A DNA stretch of 64,000 bases from Deltaproteobacteria bacterium HGW-Deltaproteobacteria-4 (GCA_002841765.1 PHAV01000001.1:124001-188000), one strand, 5' to 3'; shown: positions 29,016-38,526, counted from the first letter of the stretch. The notes: generated from the sequence alone by a model not told the origin. A program made the numbers and translations.

Positions 29016-29980
29016 GTCTTCTTGTCGAGGCGCGGGAGGTTATTCAGGTCGAGATTGAAGCGTTGCAAGCGATGATGGAACGTCTTGACGCCAGCTTCGA
29101 TGCGGCGGTTGATTTGATCTATGGTTGCCAGGGTCGTGTCGTGATTACCGGCATGGGGAAATCGGGGCTGATCTGTCAAAAAATTGCAGCGACAATGGCT
29201 TCGACCGGGACACCAACCTTCTTTCTTCATCCCGCCGAAGGGATTCATGGCGATCTCGGCATGATCACCCGCGGCGATGTAGTCATCGCCGTCTCCAACT
29301 CCGGTGAAACTGAAGAGTTGACCCGTATCCTGCCGGTTGTCAAACGCATGGGACTCCCTTTGATCGCCATGGCGGGTCGACCGCAAAGCACTCTGGCCAA
29401 GGCTGGTGACGTTTTTCTTGATATCTCCGTGGCCAAAGAAGCCTGCCCACTCGGATTGGCACCGACGGCCAGTACCACCGCGACCCTGGCTATGGGAGAT
29501 GCCCTGGCGGTCGCCCTTTTGGTGAAACGGGGATTCAAGGCAGAGGATTTTGCTCTTTATCATCCAGGCGGCGCTTTAGGTAAAAAGCTGTTGCTGAAGG
29601 TTGAAGATTTAATGCACGGCGGTGCGGCGATGCCGCTGGTCAAGGAAGAAACTTTACTGCGCGACGCCCTCTTTGAAATTACCAGTAAGAAACTGGGGAT
29701 CACCGGCGTTTGTAATTCTCAGGGAGAACTGGTGGGGGTCTTCTCGGATGGCGATCTGCGGCGAACCATTGCTCAGGGGCTTGACCTGCTCAATCAACCG
29801 GTCGCTGCTTTGATGGGGCGTCAGCCGAAACGGATCGGACGTAGCGAGTTGGCGGCTAAAGCAGTACAACTCATGGAGACTCACACCATTACTTCACTCT
29901 TTGTCTTTGATGACGCCACGACCATGCGCCCCTGCGGGATCATTCACCTACACGATCTACTGAAAGCCGGGGTGGTCTGA
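29012..29980 (+). CDS. kdsD: Arabinose-5-phosphate isomerase (KdsD/KpsF)
   Basis: 322 residues from the GTG overlapping the kdsA stop, preceded by AAGGGGG; an upstream in-frame start would overlap kdsA by 100 bases. SIS domain at about 35-170 with ITGMGKSGLICQKIAATMAS and AVSNSGETEEL, HPGGALGKKL, then two CBS domains. It interconverts ribulose 5-phosphate and arabinose 5-phosphate, the KdsA substrate. The kdsC gene begins two bases after the stop. Confidence 0.93.
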   Translation: MSLLVEAREVIQVEIEALQAMMERLDASFDAAVDLIYGCQGRVVITGMGKSGLICQKIAATMASTGTPTFFLHPAEGIHGDLGMITRGDVVIAVSNSGETEELTRILPVVKRMGLPLIAMAGRPQSTLAKAGDVFLDISVAKEACPLGLAPTASTTATLAMGDALAVALLVKRGFKAEDFALYHPGGALGKKLLLKVEDLMHGGAAMPLVKEETLLRDALFEITSKKLGITGVCNSQGELVGVFSDGDLRRTIAQGLDLLNQPVAALMGRQPKRIGRSELAAKAVQLMETHTITSLFVFDDATTMRPCGIIHLHDLLKAGVV

Positions 29981-29981
29981 G

Positions 29982-30524
29982 ATGCAGACGCGTCTTGCAC
30001 CGATTCGCCTCCTGCTCCTTGATGTTGACGGCGTCCTTTCCGACGGGCGGATTGTTTATGATGCGCACGGGACCGAGATCAAAACCTTCGATGTCAAGGA
30101 CGGTCACGGCATCAAGATGTTGCAGAAGGCCGGAATCGAGGTCGGGATTATCTCCGGGCGCTCATCAAAGGTCGTCAATGTCCGCGCGAAAGAGCTGGGA
30201 ATTGAGATCCTTTACCAGGGGATTGCGGATAAGGACATCCCTTATGCAGAGATTATCAAGCAGCGCGGGTTGCGGGATGAAGAGATCGCTTATATCGGCG
30301 ACGATGTTGTCGATCTGCCGATTCTGCGCCGGGTTGGTTTTGCCGTGGCAACCGCCGATGCAGTTGAGGATATCCTTCCTTATGTCCATTATGTAACAAA
30401 TCGCTGTGGCGGACGCGGGGCTGTTCGTGAAGTCTGCGACCTGATTTTGAAGGCGCGCGGAGATTGGCAGGCGGTGATGAGCGGATATTTTTTCTCAAAG
30501 GTTCTGGGGATCTCAGATAATTAG
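29982..30524 (+). CDS. kdsC: 3-deoxy-manno-octulosonate-8-phosphatase
   Basis: 180 residues of HAD type C0. LLLLDVDGVLSDGRIVYD gives the nucleophile and acid/base Asp, GIISGRSSKVV motif II, and YIGDDVVDLPIL the metal-binding motif III. It removes phosphate from Kdo 8-phosphate. A 76-base gap with a possible promoter separates it from lptC. Confidence 0.95.
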   Translation: MQTRLAPIRLLLLDVDGVLSDGRIVYDAHGTEIKTFDVKDGHGIKMLQKAGIEVGIISGRSSKVVNVRAKELGIEILYQGIADKDIPYAEIIKQRGLRDEEIAYIGDDVVDLPILRRVGFAVATADAVEDILPYVHYVTNRCGGRGAVREVCDLILKARGDWQAVMSGYFFSKVLGISDN

Positions 30525-30564
30525 AAAAGCGATACAAATAGCGTGCCAATAATCGCAAAACGAC

Positions 30565-30593
30565 TTTACTCGAAATTTTGCCAGTGTTATAGT
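30565..30593 (+). promoter_or_regulatory. Candidate sigma-70 promoter directly before lptC
   Basis: TTTACT at 30565-30570 and TATAGT at 30588-30593 with a 17-base spacer. Seven bases after the -10 is 30600, next to the lptC ATG at 30601, so the transcript would be leaderless or nearly so. No purine-rich ribosome site precedes that ATG. Confidence 0.45.
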
Positions 30594-30600
30594 TCTACCC

Positions 30601-31194
30601 ATGAATAAGCGTCGTTTCTTTGCCGTCATCCTGCTTTTGCTGGTGCTCGCCGTTGTCGTTGTGACTGGCCGCGGCCTGCTGTTGCGCTGGCAGGGGGGTG
30701 AGGGACGTGCGGTTATCGAAGCTCTTCAGCCAGGGGTGGATGTTGAACTGACCGGGATTCGTTTCAGTGAAACCCGTCAAGGGGTGCGCAAGTATCTTCT
30801 GGCGGCAGACTCTGCCACCTACAGTGCGCACGGTATCTCTTTGATGTACAACATCGAGGTGACTTTTTTTGATACCGACGGCCGTGAGACGATGTGGTTG
30901 CGTGCTGATGAGGGTGATCTTTCCGGAAATAATCAAGCTGTCAAGTTGCGTGGGGATGTCGTTTTGAAGGGCGCTCAGGGGTTCGTTCTGAAGACGGATT
31001 ACCTGACCTATAATAAAGATGATGATCGTTTGCAGACCGATGCAACGGTCCTGCTGGAATCGGCGCAGGGAGTGTTGCGGGGACGCGGGCTTATCGTCGC
31101 ACCCGCGCAGGAACGCTTACAGTTACTCCATGATGTCAGTGGAGAATTTGGTGCCGGATTGGTTAAATTTAAACCCGGACATGGACAGGGATGA
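30601..31194 (+). CDS. lptC: LPS export protein LptC
   Basis: 197 residues. One N-terminal TM (FFAVILLLLVLAVVVVTG) then a periplasmic beta-jellyroll region: LTGIRFSETRQG, LLAADSATYS and LRADEGDL are family features. LptC is bitopic and passes LPS from the LptB2FG extractor to LptA. Its stop overlaps the lptA start (ATGA-type). The genes run lptC, lptA, lptB, rpoN as in many proteobacteria. Confidence 0.9.
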   Translation: MNKRRFFAVILLLLVLAVVVVTGRGLLLRWQGGEGRAVIEALQPGVDVELTGIRFSETRQGVRKYLLAADSATYSAHGISLMYNIEVTFFDTDGRETMWLRADEGDLSGNNQAVKLRGDVVLKGAQGFVLKTDYLTYNKDDDRLQTDATVLLESAQGVLRGRGLIVAPAQERLQLLHDVSGEFGAGLVKFKPGHGQG

Positions 31195-31697
31195 AACATT
31201 TATATTTATCACTCTTTTTGCTGATTTTTCTGCTGACCTCTGCTTTTGCTGCCCCGGTCAGCGAAACGTTGTCATCGTTGGGTAAGCAGAGTCTGCCGAT
31301 TAAAATTGTGTCTGATCGCCTTGAAGCCGACGACATGGCCAGAAAGGTTAAGTTTATCGGTCATGTCGTCGTCCGCCGTGGCGATGTTACTCTGTATGCC
31401 CAAGAGGTTCTCGTGACCTATCTGCAAGGAAAGGGTGATGTTGAGGAAATTGTTGCCAGTGGTGAAGTTCGGATTATCCAGAATGAGCGGATTGCCACAG
31501 CCGAGCGTGCGACCCTATATCAGAAAGAGGCAAAGATCGTTTTGACCGGATCGGCTCGACTTCTTCAGGGAAAGGATTCGATCACCGGGGAAGAGATTAC
31601 AGTCCTCATTAATGAAGAGAAGAGCATTATCAAAGCTGAAAAAGGCGGACGCGTGCAGGCGATCTTTCATCCGAGTGAGTCGGGGGAGAAGCCTTGA
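31191..31697 (+). CDS. lptA: LPS transport periplasmic protein LptA
   Basis: 168 residues with a signal peptide ([15 protein letters not shown]). [19 protein letters not shown] and [19 protein letters not shown] are the OstA-type repeats that form the LPS-carrying jellyroll. LptA bridges LptC to the outer-membrane LptD. It overlaps lptC and lptB by four bases each. Confidence 0.92.
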   Translation: MKHLYLSLFLLIFLLTSAFAAPVSETLSSLGKQSLPIKIVSDRLEADDMARKVKFIGHVVVRRGDVTLYAQEVLVTYLQGKGDVEEIVASGEVRIIQNERIATAERATLYQKEAKIVLTGSARLLQGKDSITGEEITVLINEEKSIIKAEKGGRVQAIFHPSESGEKP

Positions 31698-32419
31698 AAC
31701 GGGTCCTGTCTGCGCGCGGATTGCGCAAAAGTTACAAGGGCCGTGAAGTCGTCGGCGGCGTGGATATCTCGGTGCAGACCGGTGAGGTTATCGGACTCCT
31801 TGGCCCCAACGGTGCCGGGAAGACCACATCTTTTTATATGATAGTCGGTCTGATTCGTCCGGATGCCGGCAAGGTTTTTCTTGATGATCTGGAATTGACG
31901 AATCTGCCGATGTATCGCCGTGCCGCCGCAGGGATCTCGTATCTACCGCAGGAAGCATCGGTTTTCCGCAAGATGACAGTCGAAGATAATCTTCTGGCGA
32001 TTCTGGAACTCCTTGATCTGACAGTCCCGCAGCGTATCGAGCGCAAAGATCATCTCCTCGAAGAATTTCACCTGACCCATGTGGCAAAGAGTTATGGCTA
32101 CGCCCTCTCGGGGGGGGAACGGCGCCGGGTCGAAATTGCCCGGGCCTTGGTCATTGAGCCGACCTTTATCCTTCTGGATGAGCCTTTTGCCGGCATCGAC
32201 CCGATTGCCGTCATCGATATCCAGAATATCATTGCCCAATTGAAGGCGAGCAATATCGGCGTACTGATTTCTGATCACAATGTCCGTGAGACCCTCGGCG
32301 TCTGCGACAAGGCCTACATACTCAATCGCGGTGAGATTCTCGAATACGGTGAACCGGCACAGATAGCCGAAAGTCCCCGTGCCCGCGCCATCTATCTTGG
32401 CGAAAAGTTCAAACTCTGA
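31694..32419 (+). CDS. lptB: LPS export ABC ATPase LptB
   Basis: 241 residues starting at TTG that overlaps the lptA stop; GGGGGAG lies eight bases upstream. [19 protein letters not shown] (Walker A), [17 protein letters not shown] (signature) and [13 protein letters not shown] (Walker B) follow the LptB consensus closely. It is the cytosolic ATPase that drives LPS extraction with LptF and LptG, which are not in this window. Confidence 0.96.
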   Translation: MKRVLSARGLRKSYKGREVVGGVDISVQTGEVIGLLGPNGAGKTTSFYMIVGLIRPDAGKVFLDDLELTNLPMYRRAAAGISYLPQEASVFRKMTVEDNLLAILELLDLTVPQRIERKDHLLEEFHLTHVAKSYGYALSGGERRRVEIARALVIEPTFILLDEPFAGIDPIAVIDIQNIIAQLKASNIGVLISDHNVRETLGVCDKAYILNRGEILEYGEPAQIAESPRARAIYLGEKFKL

Positions 32420-32429
32420 TGGAAAATCT

Positions 32430-33893
32430 ATGGCTTTAGAGATCAGACAACAACTGAAGATGTCGCAGCAACTGGTGATGACCCCGCAGTTGCAGCAGGC
32501 GATCAAACTCTTGCAACTGTCGCGGTTGGAGCTTGTTGACCTGGTGCGTCAAGAACTTGAGGAAAATCCAATCCTTGAGGAGACAGGTGATCAGGCTCTG
32601 GATGAAGAGGATGGGCTATCCGAGAGCGAGCGCTTTGACGATTCGGTTGGTGAAGAGCTGCCGGTGCAGGATGCCATTCCGGAAGTTAGCGGAGAGAGTG
32701 AAGGCCTGGCAGACATTGACTGGCAGTCGTATCTCGAAGGCTACAGTATTGGCGGCACGACCGCGGATAACTACGAAGAGGATGAAGATCGTCCTTCTTA
32801 CGAAAGCCTGCTGACCAAGGGGACAAGTCTGGCGGAGCATCTCCTGTGGCAGTTGGGTCTATCCCGCATCCACCCCCGGGATTGTCACATTGCAACGGAG
32901 CTGATCGGCAACATTGACGAAGACGGCTATCTCAAGATTCCCCTGGAAGAGATTGCCGAGGCGGTCTCTGCCAACGTCAATGATGTCGAGCGCATTCTCG
33001 GACTGGTGCAGAAGTTTGATCCTGCCGGCGTCGGCGCCCGCAGTTTGCAGGAGTGCTTGCTGATTCAAATCCGACAGCTCGACATGCAGGACTCGCTGGT
33101 TGAGATCATGTTGCGCGACCACATCGACAGTATAGAGGCACGACGTTTCAACGTCATAGCTAAAGATCTTGAGATTGCGGTTGAAGATGTCCTCGCTGCG
33201 ATTCGCTTCATCTCGACCCTTGATCCTCATCCGGGGAGGGCGTATGGTCAGGAGGATGTGCACTATGTTCTTCCCGATATCTTTGTACAACGGATCGGCG
33301 ACGAATACGTGGTCACGTTGAATGACGAAGGGCTCCCCAATTTGCGGATCAACTCCTTTTATCGTAGTGCGCTGTCAGGAGGGAAAGCGGTTGACAGTAA
33401 AACCGGGGAATATATTCAGGAGAAGATGCGTGGCGCGGTCTGGCTGATCAAGAGTATTCACCAGCGACAACGGACGATTTACAAAGTGACCAAGAGTATT
33501 GTCAAGTTTCAAAAGGATTTTTTCGATCGTGGGATCGATTATCTCATGCCACTGGTCCTGCGTGATGTCGCTGAAGATATAGAAATGCATGAGTCGACGA
33601 TCAGTCGGGTGACCACCAACAAGTATGTCCAGACCCCGCAAGGTCTCTATGAGCTAAAGTATTTTTTTAACAGCAGCATTAACACGACCGGGGGCGATTT
33701 TATAGCCTCGGAGAGTGTCAAGAGCCGCATTAAAGAGATTGTTGCGGAAGAGAATCCGAAAAAGCCGTTTTCCGATCAGAAGATTGTTGAACTTCTGGAG
33801 AAAAAAGGGATCTCCATCGCCCGGCGGACAGTGACAAAATATCGGGAGATGATCGGGATTCGTTCGTCAAGTGAACGTAAGTGTCTTTTTTAA
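32430..33893 (+). CDS. rpoN: RNA polymerase sigma-54 factor
   Basis: 487 residues from the ATG giving MALEIRQQLKMSQQLVMTPQ, with GGA upstream; an earlier in-frame start overlaps lptB. Region I is Gln-rich (LVMTPQLQQAIKLLQLSRLE), region II acidic, region III holds the core-binding and HTH parts (DIEMHESTISRVTTNKYVQT), and the RpoN box reads ARRTVTKYREM. It directs polymerase to -24/-12 promoters and needs activators such as NtrX or the regulator at 58700. lptB-rpoN-hpf-ptsN is a conserved block. Confidence 0.97.
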   Translation: MALEIRQQLKMSQQLVMTPQLQQAIKLLQLSRLELVDLVRQELEENPILEETGDQALDEEDGLSESERFDDSVGEELPVQDAIPEVSGESEGLADIDWQSYLEGYSIGGTTADNYEEDEDRPSYESLLTKGTSLAEHLLWQLGLSRIHPRDCHIATELIGNIDEDGYLKIPLEEIAEAVSANVNDVERILGLVQKFDPAGVGARSLQECLLIQIRQLDMQDSLVEIMLRDHIDSIEARRFNVIAKDLEIAVEDVLAAIRFISTLDPHPGRAYGQEDVHYVLPDIFVQRIGDEYVVTLNDEGLPNLRINSFYRSALSGGKAVDSKTGEYIQEKMRGAVWLIKSIHQRQRTIYKVTKSIVKFQKDFFDRGIDYLMPLVLRDVAEDIEMHESTISRVTTNKYVQTPQGLYELKYFFNSSINTTGGDFIASESVKSRIKEIVAEENPKKPFSDQKIVELLEKKGISIARRTVTKYREMIGIRSSSERKCLF

Positions 33894-33978
33894 AGAGAAA
33901 TTGCGATAATCAGGTTTATAATGATTAATAGCACAGTGTAGTCAACCCCAACATTGGGAATAAAAAGGAGGTTCTTTT

Positions 33979-34527
33979 ATGCAGATAGCCCTGACGTTCA
34001 GACATATGGAAGCCAGCGAGCCGGTTCGACTTTATGTTGAAGAGAAGCTGTCCCGGGTTAAAAAGTACATTGATGAGCCGGTCGAGGCGCAGGTCTCTTT
34101 GTCGGTGGAGAAGAAGATTCGCCATAAGGCCGAGGTTGTATTGATTGCCAAAGGGATCACAATCAAGGGGACGGAAGAGACTGACGACATGTATGCAGCG
34201 GTTGACAGTGTCGTCGACAAGATCGAGCGTCAACTTAAGCGCTATAAAGAAAAACTCAAGGCGCACAAACCTTCGAATGAGAGAGGGCGGGAAGTCAGCA
34301 AGACGGTCTTCAGTGCCGACAGTATCGAAGACAGCACCGGCGAACCGATGATTATTCGCAGTCGCAGTTTTTCGGTCAAGCCGATGTCTGTTGAAGAAGC
34401 TGTGATGCAGATGGATTTACTTGACAAAGAATTTCTCGTCTTTACCGATGCCAAGAGTGAAGAGATTAATGTTGTCTATCGTCGCAAAGACGGCAATTAT
34501 GGTCTGATCGTTCCGCAGAAAGGTTAA
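33979..34527 (+). CDS. hpf: Ribosome hibernation promoting factor, long form
   Basis: 182 residues. The N-terminal beta-alpha-beta-beta-alpha domain (about 1-100; LTFRHMEASEPVRLYVEEKL) binds the 30S decoding site, and the C-terminal domain (about 120-182; RSRSFSVKPMSVEEAVMQMD) mediates ribosome dimerisation in long HPF. AAAGGAGG is upstream of the ATG. A TATAAT at 33917-33922 may serve as a -10, though no matching -35 was found. An intrinsic terminator follows the stop. Confidence 0.93.
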   Translation: MQIALTFRHMEASEPVRLYVEEKLSRVKKYIDEPVEAQVSLSVEKKIRHKAEVVLIAKGITIKGTEETDDMYAAVDSVVDKIERQLKRYKEKLKAHKPSNERGREVSKTVFSADSIEDSTGEPMIIRSRSFSVKPMSVEEAVMQMDLLDKEFLVFTDAKSEEINVVYRRKDGNYGLIVPQKG

Positions 34528-34540
34528 CCACTAATCCGTA

Positions 34541-34576
34541 CAGGGCCGGACAGCTGTTTGTCCGGCCCTGTTTTTT
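34541..34576 (+). terminator. Intrinsic terminator after hpf
   Basis: CAGGGCCGGACA at 34541-34552 pairs with TGTCCGGCCCTG at 34559-34570 around a six-base loop and is followed by six T. It lies 14 bases after hpf and would separate it from ptsN unless read-through occurs. Confidence 0.9.
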
Positions 34577-34600
34577 CAGGAAAAGAGCTAAGAGTTTTTG

Positions 34601-35053
34601 ATGAAAATAGCCAACCTTCTCGATATTAAAGCAATCTCAGCCGAGTTGAGCGCCACTAAAAAAACTGAGGTGTTAGCCGAGATGATCGCCCTCCTGCGCC
34701 GGGTACAGCCGGATCTTGATGCTGCAGAGTTGCTGGCAGTGTTGATCGGCCGCGAAGAGCTTGGCAGTACCGGTATCGGCGACGGGGTTGCTATCCCGCA
34801 TGGCAAAGTCAAGGGTCTTGATCGTTTACTCATGGCCTTTGGCCGGAAAAGTGATGGGATCGATTTCGATTCCATGGATAATCGCCCGGCCCGCCTTTTT
34901 TTCCTCCTTCTTGCTCCTGAGAATGAAGCGACGCTGCACCTGAAGGCCCTGGCCCGGATTTCGAAATTATTACGCAAAGAGGATGTTCGGCAGCAACTTT
35001 TCGACGCTCCTGATCCTGCGACCCTGCTGAGCATTTTGAGCCAGGAAGATTAA
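34601..35053 (+). CDS. ptsN: PTS IIA-like nitrogen regulatory protein PtsN
   Basis: 150 residues from ATG 34601 (a TTG one codon earlier is less likely). IGDGVAIPHGKVKGLD contains the phosphorylated His of EIIA-Ntr/fructose-type domains. It normally receives phosphate from an NPr/HPr protein and regulates rather than transports. It begins 25 bases after the hpf terminator. The HPr in this window is the only HPr-like protein seen here. Confidence 0.9.
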   Translation: MKIANLLDIKAISAELSATKKTEVLAEMIALLRRVQPDLDAAELLAVLIGREELGSTGIGDGVAIPHGKVKGLDRLLMAFGRKSDGIDFDSMDNRPARLFFLLLAPENEATLHLKALARISKLLRKEDVRQQLFDAPDPATLLSILSQED

Positions 35054-35085
35054 TCATCCTTTTTTGCGAGGAGCCCACATTTCAC

Positions 35086-36060
35086 ATGGCCGGAATGACA
35101 ATCCAAGAACTCCTTGCCGAAAAGGAGTCGAAGCTTGATCTGGAACTTTTGGCCGGCGCCAAAGGCCTCGATCGCTCGGTTCATGTGCCTCGCATTCAAA
35201 AACCGGGGTTGGCTTTGGCCGGCTATACGGCGAATCTTCATCCAGACCGCATTCAGGTTCTGGGGGAGACAGAACTCTCTTATCTTTTGACCTTGAATCC
35301 TGACAAGGCAAAGCAGAATATTCACGAACTCTGCACTCTCAATATCTGTAGTCTGATCATCACCAAAGGCTTGTCGCCCCCTCCTCTTCTGGCAGAAGGA
35401 TGCGAAGCAAATCATATCCCTTTACTGCGCACGCACCACCAGTCATCCACCTTTATTTCGATGTTGACCACCTATCTCGAAGAGCGTTTGTTGCCTTCAA
35501 CGACATTGCACGGAGTGTTGGTCGATGTCCTTGGTGTCGGTGTCCTGCTTGTCGGCAAGAGTGGCGTTGGCAAGAGTGAGTGTGCTCTGGACCTGGTTTT
35601 GAAGGGACATCGACTGGTCGCGGACGATGTCATCAAGGTCAGAATGAAACTCCCCGCCGTCCTCTTCGGCGAAGGCTCGGATCTGCTCAATTATCACATG
35701 GAGATTCGCGGCCTCGGGATCATCAATATCAAACACCTCTTTGGCGTCGCTTCGATCCGGGAAAGGAAAAAGATCGATCTGGTTATCGAATTGGTCGAAT
35801 GGCAGGAAGGGGCCGAGTATGATCGTCTTGGTATCGACGAAGAGAGTTATACGGTCCTTGGTATTGCCGTCCCCTTTCTGCGCATTCCTATTCGCCCCGG
35901 CCGTAATATGACGTCGATCGTCGAGGTTGCGGCGCGCAATCAACTCCTCAAGGAGATGGGCTATCACAGTGCCCGGGAATTTCAGGATCGCCTTGAACAG
36001 CGAATGGCCGAAACCGCACTCCTCCATTCTCGTGCCATTATTGGCGATAACCTGGAGTAA
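35086..36060 (+). CDS. hprK: HPr kinase/phosphorylase
   Basis: 324 residues. N-terminal domain about 1-130; C-terminal kinase with LLVGKSGVGKSECALDLVLK (Walker A), LVADDVIKV, and IRGLGIINIKHLFG, the HprK signature. It phosphorylates HPr on Ser46 and removes that phosphate. The HPr encoded at 39288 keeps both the catalytic His and Ser46 motifs. GAGGAG is 12 bases upstream of the start. Its stop shares a base with the rapZ start. Confidence 0.95.
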   Translation: MAGMTIQELLAEKESKLDLELLAGAKGLDRSVHVPRIQKPGLALAGYTANLHPDRIQVLGETELSYLLTLNPDKAKQNIHELCTLNICSLIITKGLSPPPLLAEGCEANHIPLLRTHHQSSTFISMLTTYLEERLLPSTTLHGVLVDVLGVGVLLVGKSGVGKSECALDLVLKGHRLVADDVIKVRMKLPAVLFGEGSDLLNYHMEIRGLGIINIKHLFGVASIRERKKIDLVIELVEWQEGAEYDRLGIDEESYTVLGIAVPFLRIPIRPGRNMTSIVEVAARNQLLKEMGYHSAREFQDRLEQRMAETALLHSRAIIGDNLE

Positions 36061-36923
36061 TGCCGATGCATCTGGTAATCATTACCGGTCTTTCCGGTTC
36101 TGGTAAGAGTACCGCCGCCCATGCTCTGGAAGACGACGGTTTTTTTGTTGTCGACAATCTTCCGCCCGCCCTTCTCCCCCCCTTTCTGGCTCTGAGTACA
36201 GAATCCGGGATGGAAGAACGTAATCTCGCCGTGGTCATCGATGCCCGTAATCGTGATTTTCTCGCCGGTCTTGATCTCCATCTGCAGAATCTGAGGGCGG
36301 CAGGACACCAGGTTGAAATCTTTTTCTTTGAGGCTGATGATGAAACTCTGGTGCGGCGCTATTCGGAAACGCGGCGCAGTCATCCCCTCGCGGGTGGCGG
36401 CAGTGTCGCGGATGGCATCGTTGCGGAGCGCAAGTTGCTGTTGGAATTGCGGGGGGTTGCAACCCGTCTTATCGATTCGACAGGTCTGACACCGCACCAG
36501 CTGCGCGCCCAGATTTTACGTTTTGTCCGGAGCGATAACGAAGCACCTCCTTTGCAGATTCTTCTGCAATCTTTCGGATTTCGTTATGGCCTGCCGGCCG
36601 GTTCCGATCTGGTTATGGATATCCGGTTCTTACCAAATCCCCATTTTGTTGAAACATTGCGTCCCCTTTCCGGTCTTGATCCGAGGGTTTCCGGCTATGT
36701 TCTGAATCAATCTGATGCCCGCGAATTTCTGCAGCGATTTGAGGTCCTCCTTGACTTTCTTCTGCCGCAATATCAAAAAGAGGGAAAAAGCTATCTGACC
36801 ATCTCCATCGGTTGTACCGGGGGCCGGCACCGCAGTGTTGCAGTCACAGCTCATCTTGCCGCCCTGCTTCGTGCCCGCGCTTTTGATGTCCGGCAGATTC
36901 ACCGGGATATCGACAAAGGATAA
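36060..36923 (+). CDS. rapZ: RNase adapter RapZ/YvcJ-like NTPase
   Basis: 287 residues. IITGLSGSGKSTAAHALEDDG is the P-loop, FVVDNLPPALLPPF the family motif, and IGCTGGRHRSVAVTAHLA the C-terminal conserved part. In enterobacteria RapZ links GlcN-6-phosphate sensing to GlmZ decay; that function is not established in this lineage. It overlaps hprK and sits upstream of PTS genes, a common context. Confidence 0.92.
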   Translation: MPMHLVIITGLSGSGKSTAAHALEDDGFFVVDNLPPALLPPFLALSTESGMEERNLAVVIDARNRDFLAGLDLHLQNLRAAGHQVEIFFFEADDETLVRRYSETRRSHPLAGGGSVADGIVAERKLLLELRGVATRLIDSTGLTPHQLRAQILRFVRSDNEAPPLQILLQSFGFRYGLPAGSDLVMDIRFLPNPHFVETLRPLSGLDPRVSGYVLNQSDAREFLQRFEVLLDFLLPQYQKEGKSYLTISIGCTGGRHRSVAVTAHLAALLRARAFDVRQIHRDIDKG

Positions 36924-36926
36924 AGA

Positions 36927-37328
36927 ATGACCGGTTTAATTATTGTCACTCATGGAGATTTAGCCCAAGGATTCCTCGATGCGGCGTTTATGATTATCGG
37001 CCCGCAAGAAGGGGCTGTGGCTCTCTGCACCCGGCGGGACGATGACCCTGTTGATATGGAAAAGGAACTTCGCAAAAAGGTGGCGGCTCTCGGTCAGAAT
37101 GGCGACGGAGTTCTGGTGATGACTGATATTTTTGGCGGAACCCCGACAAATATCACTTTATCTCTGTTGCAACCAGGTCAGGTCGAAGTCCTGACGGGTG
37201 TGAGTCTGCCGATGGTTCTTAAGTTTTTCAGTCAACGCGCGAAAGCGCCTCTTAGCGAATTGGCCAGCCTGCTCAAGGTTTATGGACAACAGGGGGTCGT
37301 CCTTGTCAGTGAATCCATTGCCGACTAA
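36927..37328 (+). CDS. PTS mannose-class EIIA component
   Basis: 133 residues. LIIVTHGDLAQGFLDAA has the phosphorylated His of the mannose/sorbose EIIA domain, and VLVMTDIFGGTPTNI the second conserved motif. It accepts phosphate from HPr and passes it to EIIB. It starts three bases after rapZ. Followed by EIIB, EIIC and EIID, so it may serve transport as well as regulation. Confidence 0.92.
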   Translation: MTGLIIVTHGDLAQGFLDAAFMIIGPQEGAVALCTRRDDDPVDMEKELRKKVAALGQNGDGVLVMTDIFGGTPTNITLSLLQPGQVEVLTGVSLPMVLKFFSQRAKAPLSELASLLKVYGQQGVVLVSESIAD

Positions 37329-37830
37329 TCTGCACTTTCCTCAGGACAGAATCGTTCTCGCCCGCATCGATAACCGTCTGATTCATGGTCAGGTTCTTGA
37401 GGCCTGGGTCCCCTTTGTTCAGGCTGACTGTATTGTTGTTGCCAGTGATGAAGTTGCCGCCAAGCCTCTGCAAAAGAAGTTGATGGCGGCATCGGTGCCG
37501 CGTGAACTCCCCGTCATTATTGGCAGCCTCGCTGAAATCGCTGAATTTTTTTCCCGTAACGAATCTTCCCGGCGGATCCTCCTCCTGTTTTCCAGTCCGG
37601 GGGCGGCGTTGCAGGGTTACCGGTTGGGCATCCCTTTCACAGAGCTGAATCTCGGTAATATCCTTGGCGGTGACGGCAAGCGTCGGCTTTCCTGTACTAT
37701 CTGCTTGAGTGATGACGATCTTACTATCTTCCACGATCTGGAAACTTTGGGAGTCCGGGTTGTAGCGCGTTGTCTCCCTTCTGATGAGGCTCTGGACTGG
37801 AAGGTTCTCGCTGGTTGTGGAGCCGTTTAA
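37309..37830 (+). CDS. PTS mannose/sorbose-class EIIB component
   Basis: About 173 residues from GTG 37309 (AGGGGG twelve bases upstream); an ATG at 37282 gives 182 residues and a 47-base overlap with EIIA, so the start is uncertain. IVLARIDNRLIHGQVLEAWV has the phosphorylated His (IHGQV) of this EIIB family, and ELNLGNILGG follows. It phosphorylates the incoming sugar at the EIIC/EIID channel. Specificity cannot be told from sequence. Confidence 0.88.
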   Translation: MNPLPTNLHFPQDRIVLARIDNRLIHGQVLEAWVPFVQADCIVVASDEVAAKPLQKKLMAASVPRELPVIIGSLAEIAEFFSRNESSRRILLLFSSPGAALQGYRLGIPFTELNLGNILGGDGKRRLSCTICLSDDDLTIFHDLETLGVRVVARCLPSDEALDWKVLAGCGAV

Positions 37831-38526
37831 GTGGAGAGCTTTACCCCTTATCTGCTCGGAGCCGGCATGGCGGTTTTCCTCGGACTTGACCGGACAGCAG
37901 CTCTGCAGATTATGATCTCCCGCCCTTTGGTTGCCGGTCCTTTGGTCGGACTGGTCCTTGGCAATGTTATGACCGGTTTAACTATCGGGATGCTCCTGGA
38001 GCTCCTTTGGCTTTGTCGCATGCCGGTCGGCGCTAGTATTCCCCATGATGACACGCAGATATCCGTCAGCGCCACAACCTTGGCCATCGCTCTGTCCGGA
38101 ACGGCTGGACCGGGGGTGGGGCTGACACTTTGCGCTCTTCTGGTCGCCCTTCCTCTTGGGAAGATCGGACAAGTTGTCGAACGGACGGTGCGTTCGCGTA
38201 ATCAGCGCTTACCGGAAGCCGCCCTCCATGCCCTGCAGCAAGGGGATCTCCCCGCCGTAGAAAAATTACATCTGCGGGGTCTCGGCAACTTTGCTCTCGG
38301 AGCATTGACGACTTATCTTGCCATCATACTCCTCGGTCGCTGGCTGATTGTTACCGGCAGCCCTTACTTTTTGGATATTCTCACCCGACAAGCCGACTGG
38401 ATCAAGCTTGCCCTCATTCTCGTCGGGGTTGCTACCTTGTTGCAGGGACTTAATGTCCGGCGTGCTTATGTGCTCTTCTTCAGCGGATTTCTTCTTACCT
38501 TTCTTCTGTTGAAGGTGTTGCGATGA
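37831..38526 (+). CDS. PTS mannose/sorbose-class EIIC permease
   Basis: 231 residues starting at GTG directly after the EIIB stop, with GGAG upstream. It is very hydrophobic; FLGLDRTAALQIMISRPLVAGPLVG and GASIPHDDTQIS-like segments (MPVGASIPHDD) match the mannose-family EIIC. Slightly short against the usual 250-270. It forms the sugar channel with EIID; the EIID start overlaps its stop (ATGA). Confidence 0.87.
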   Translation: MESFTPYLLGAGMAVFLGLDRTAALQIMISRPLVAGPLVGLVLGNVMTGLTIGMLLELLWLCRMPVGASIPHDDTQISVSATTLAIALSGTAGPGVGLTLCALLVALPLGKIGQVVERTVRSRNQRLPEAALHALQQGDLPAVEKLHLRGLGNFALGALTTYLAIILLGRWLIVTGSPYFLDILTRQADWIKLALILVGVATLLQGLNVRRAYVLFFSGFLLTFLLLKVLR

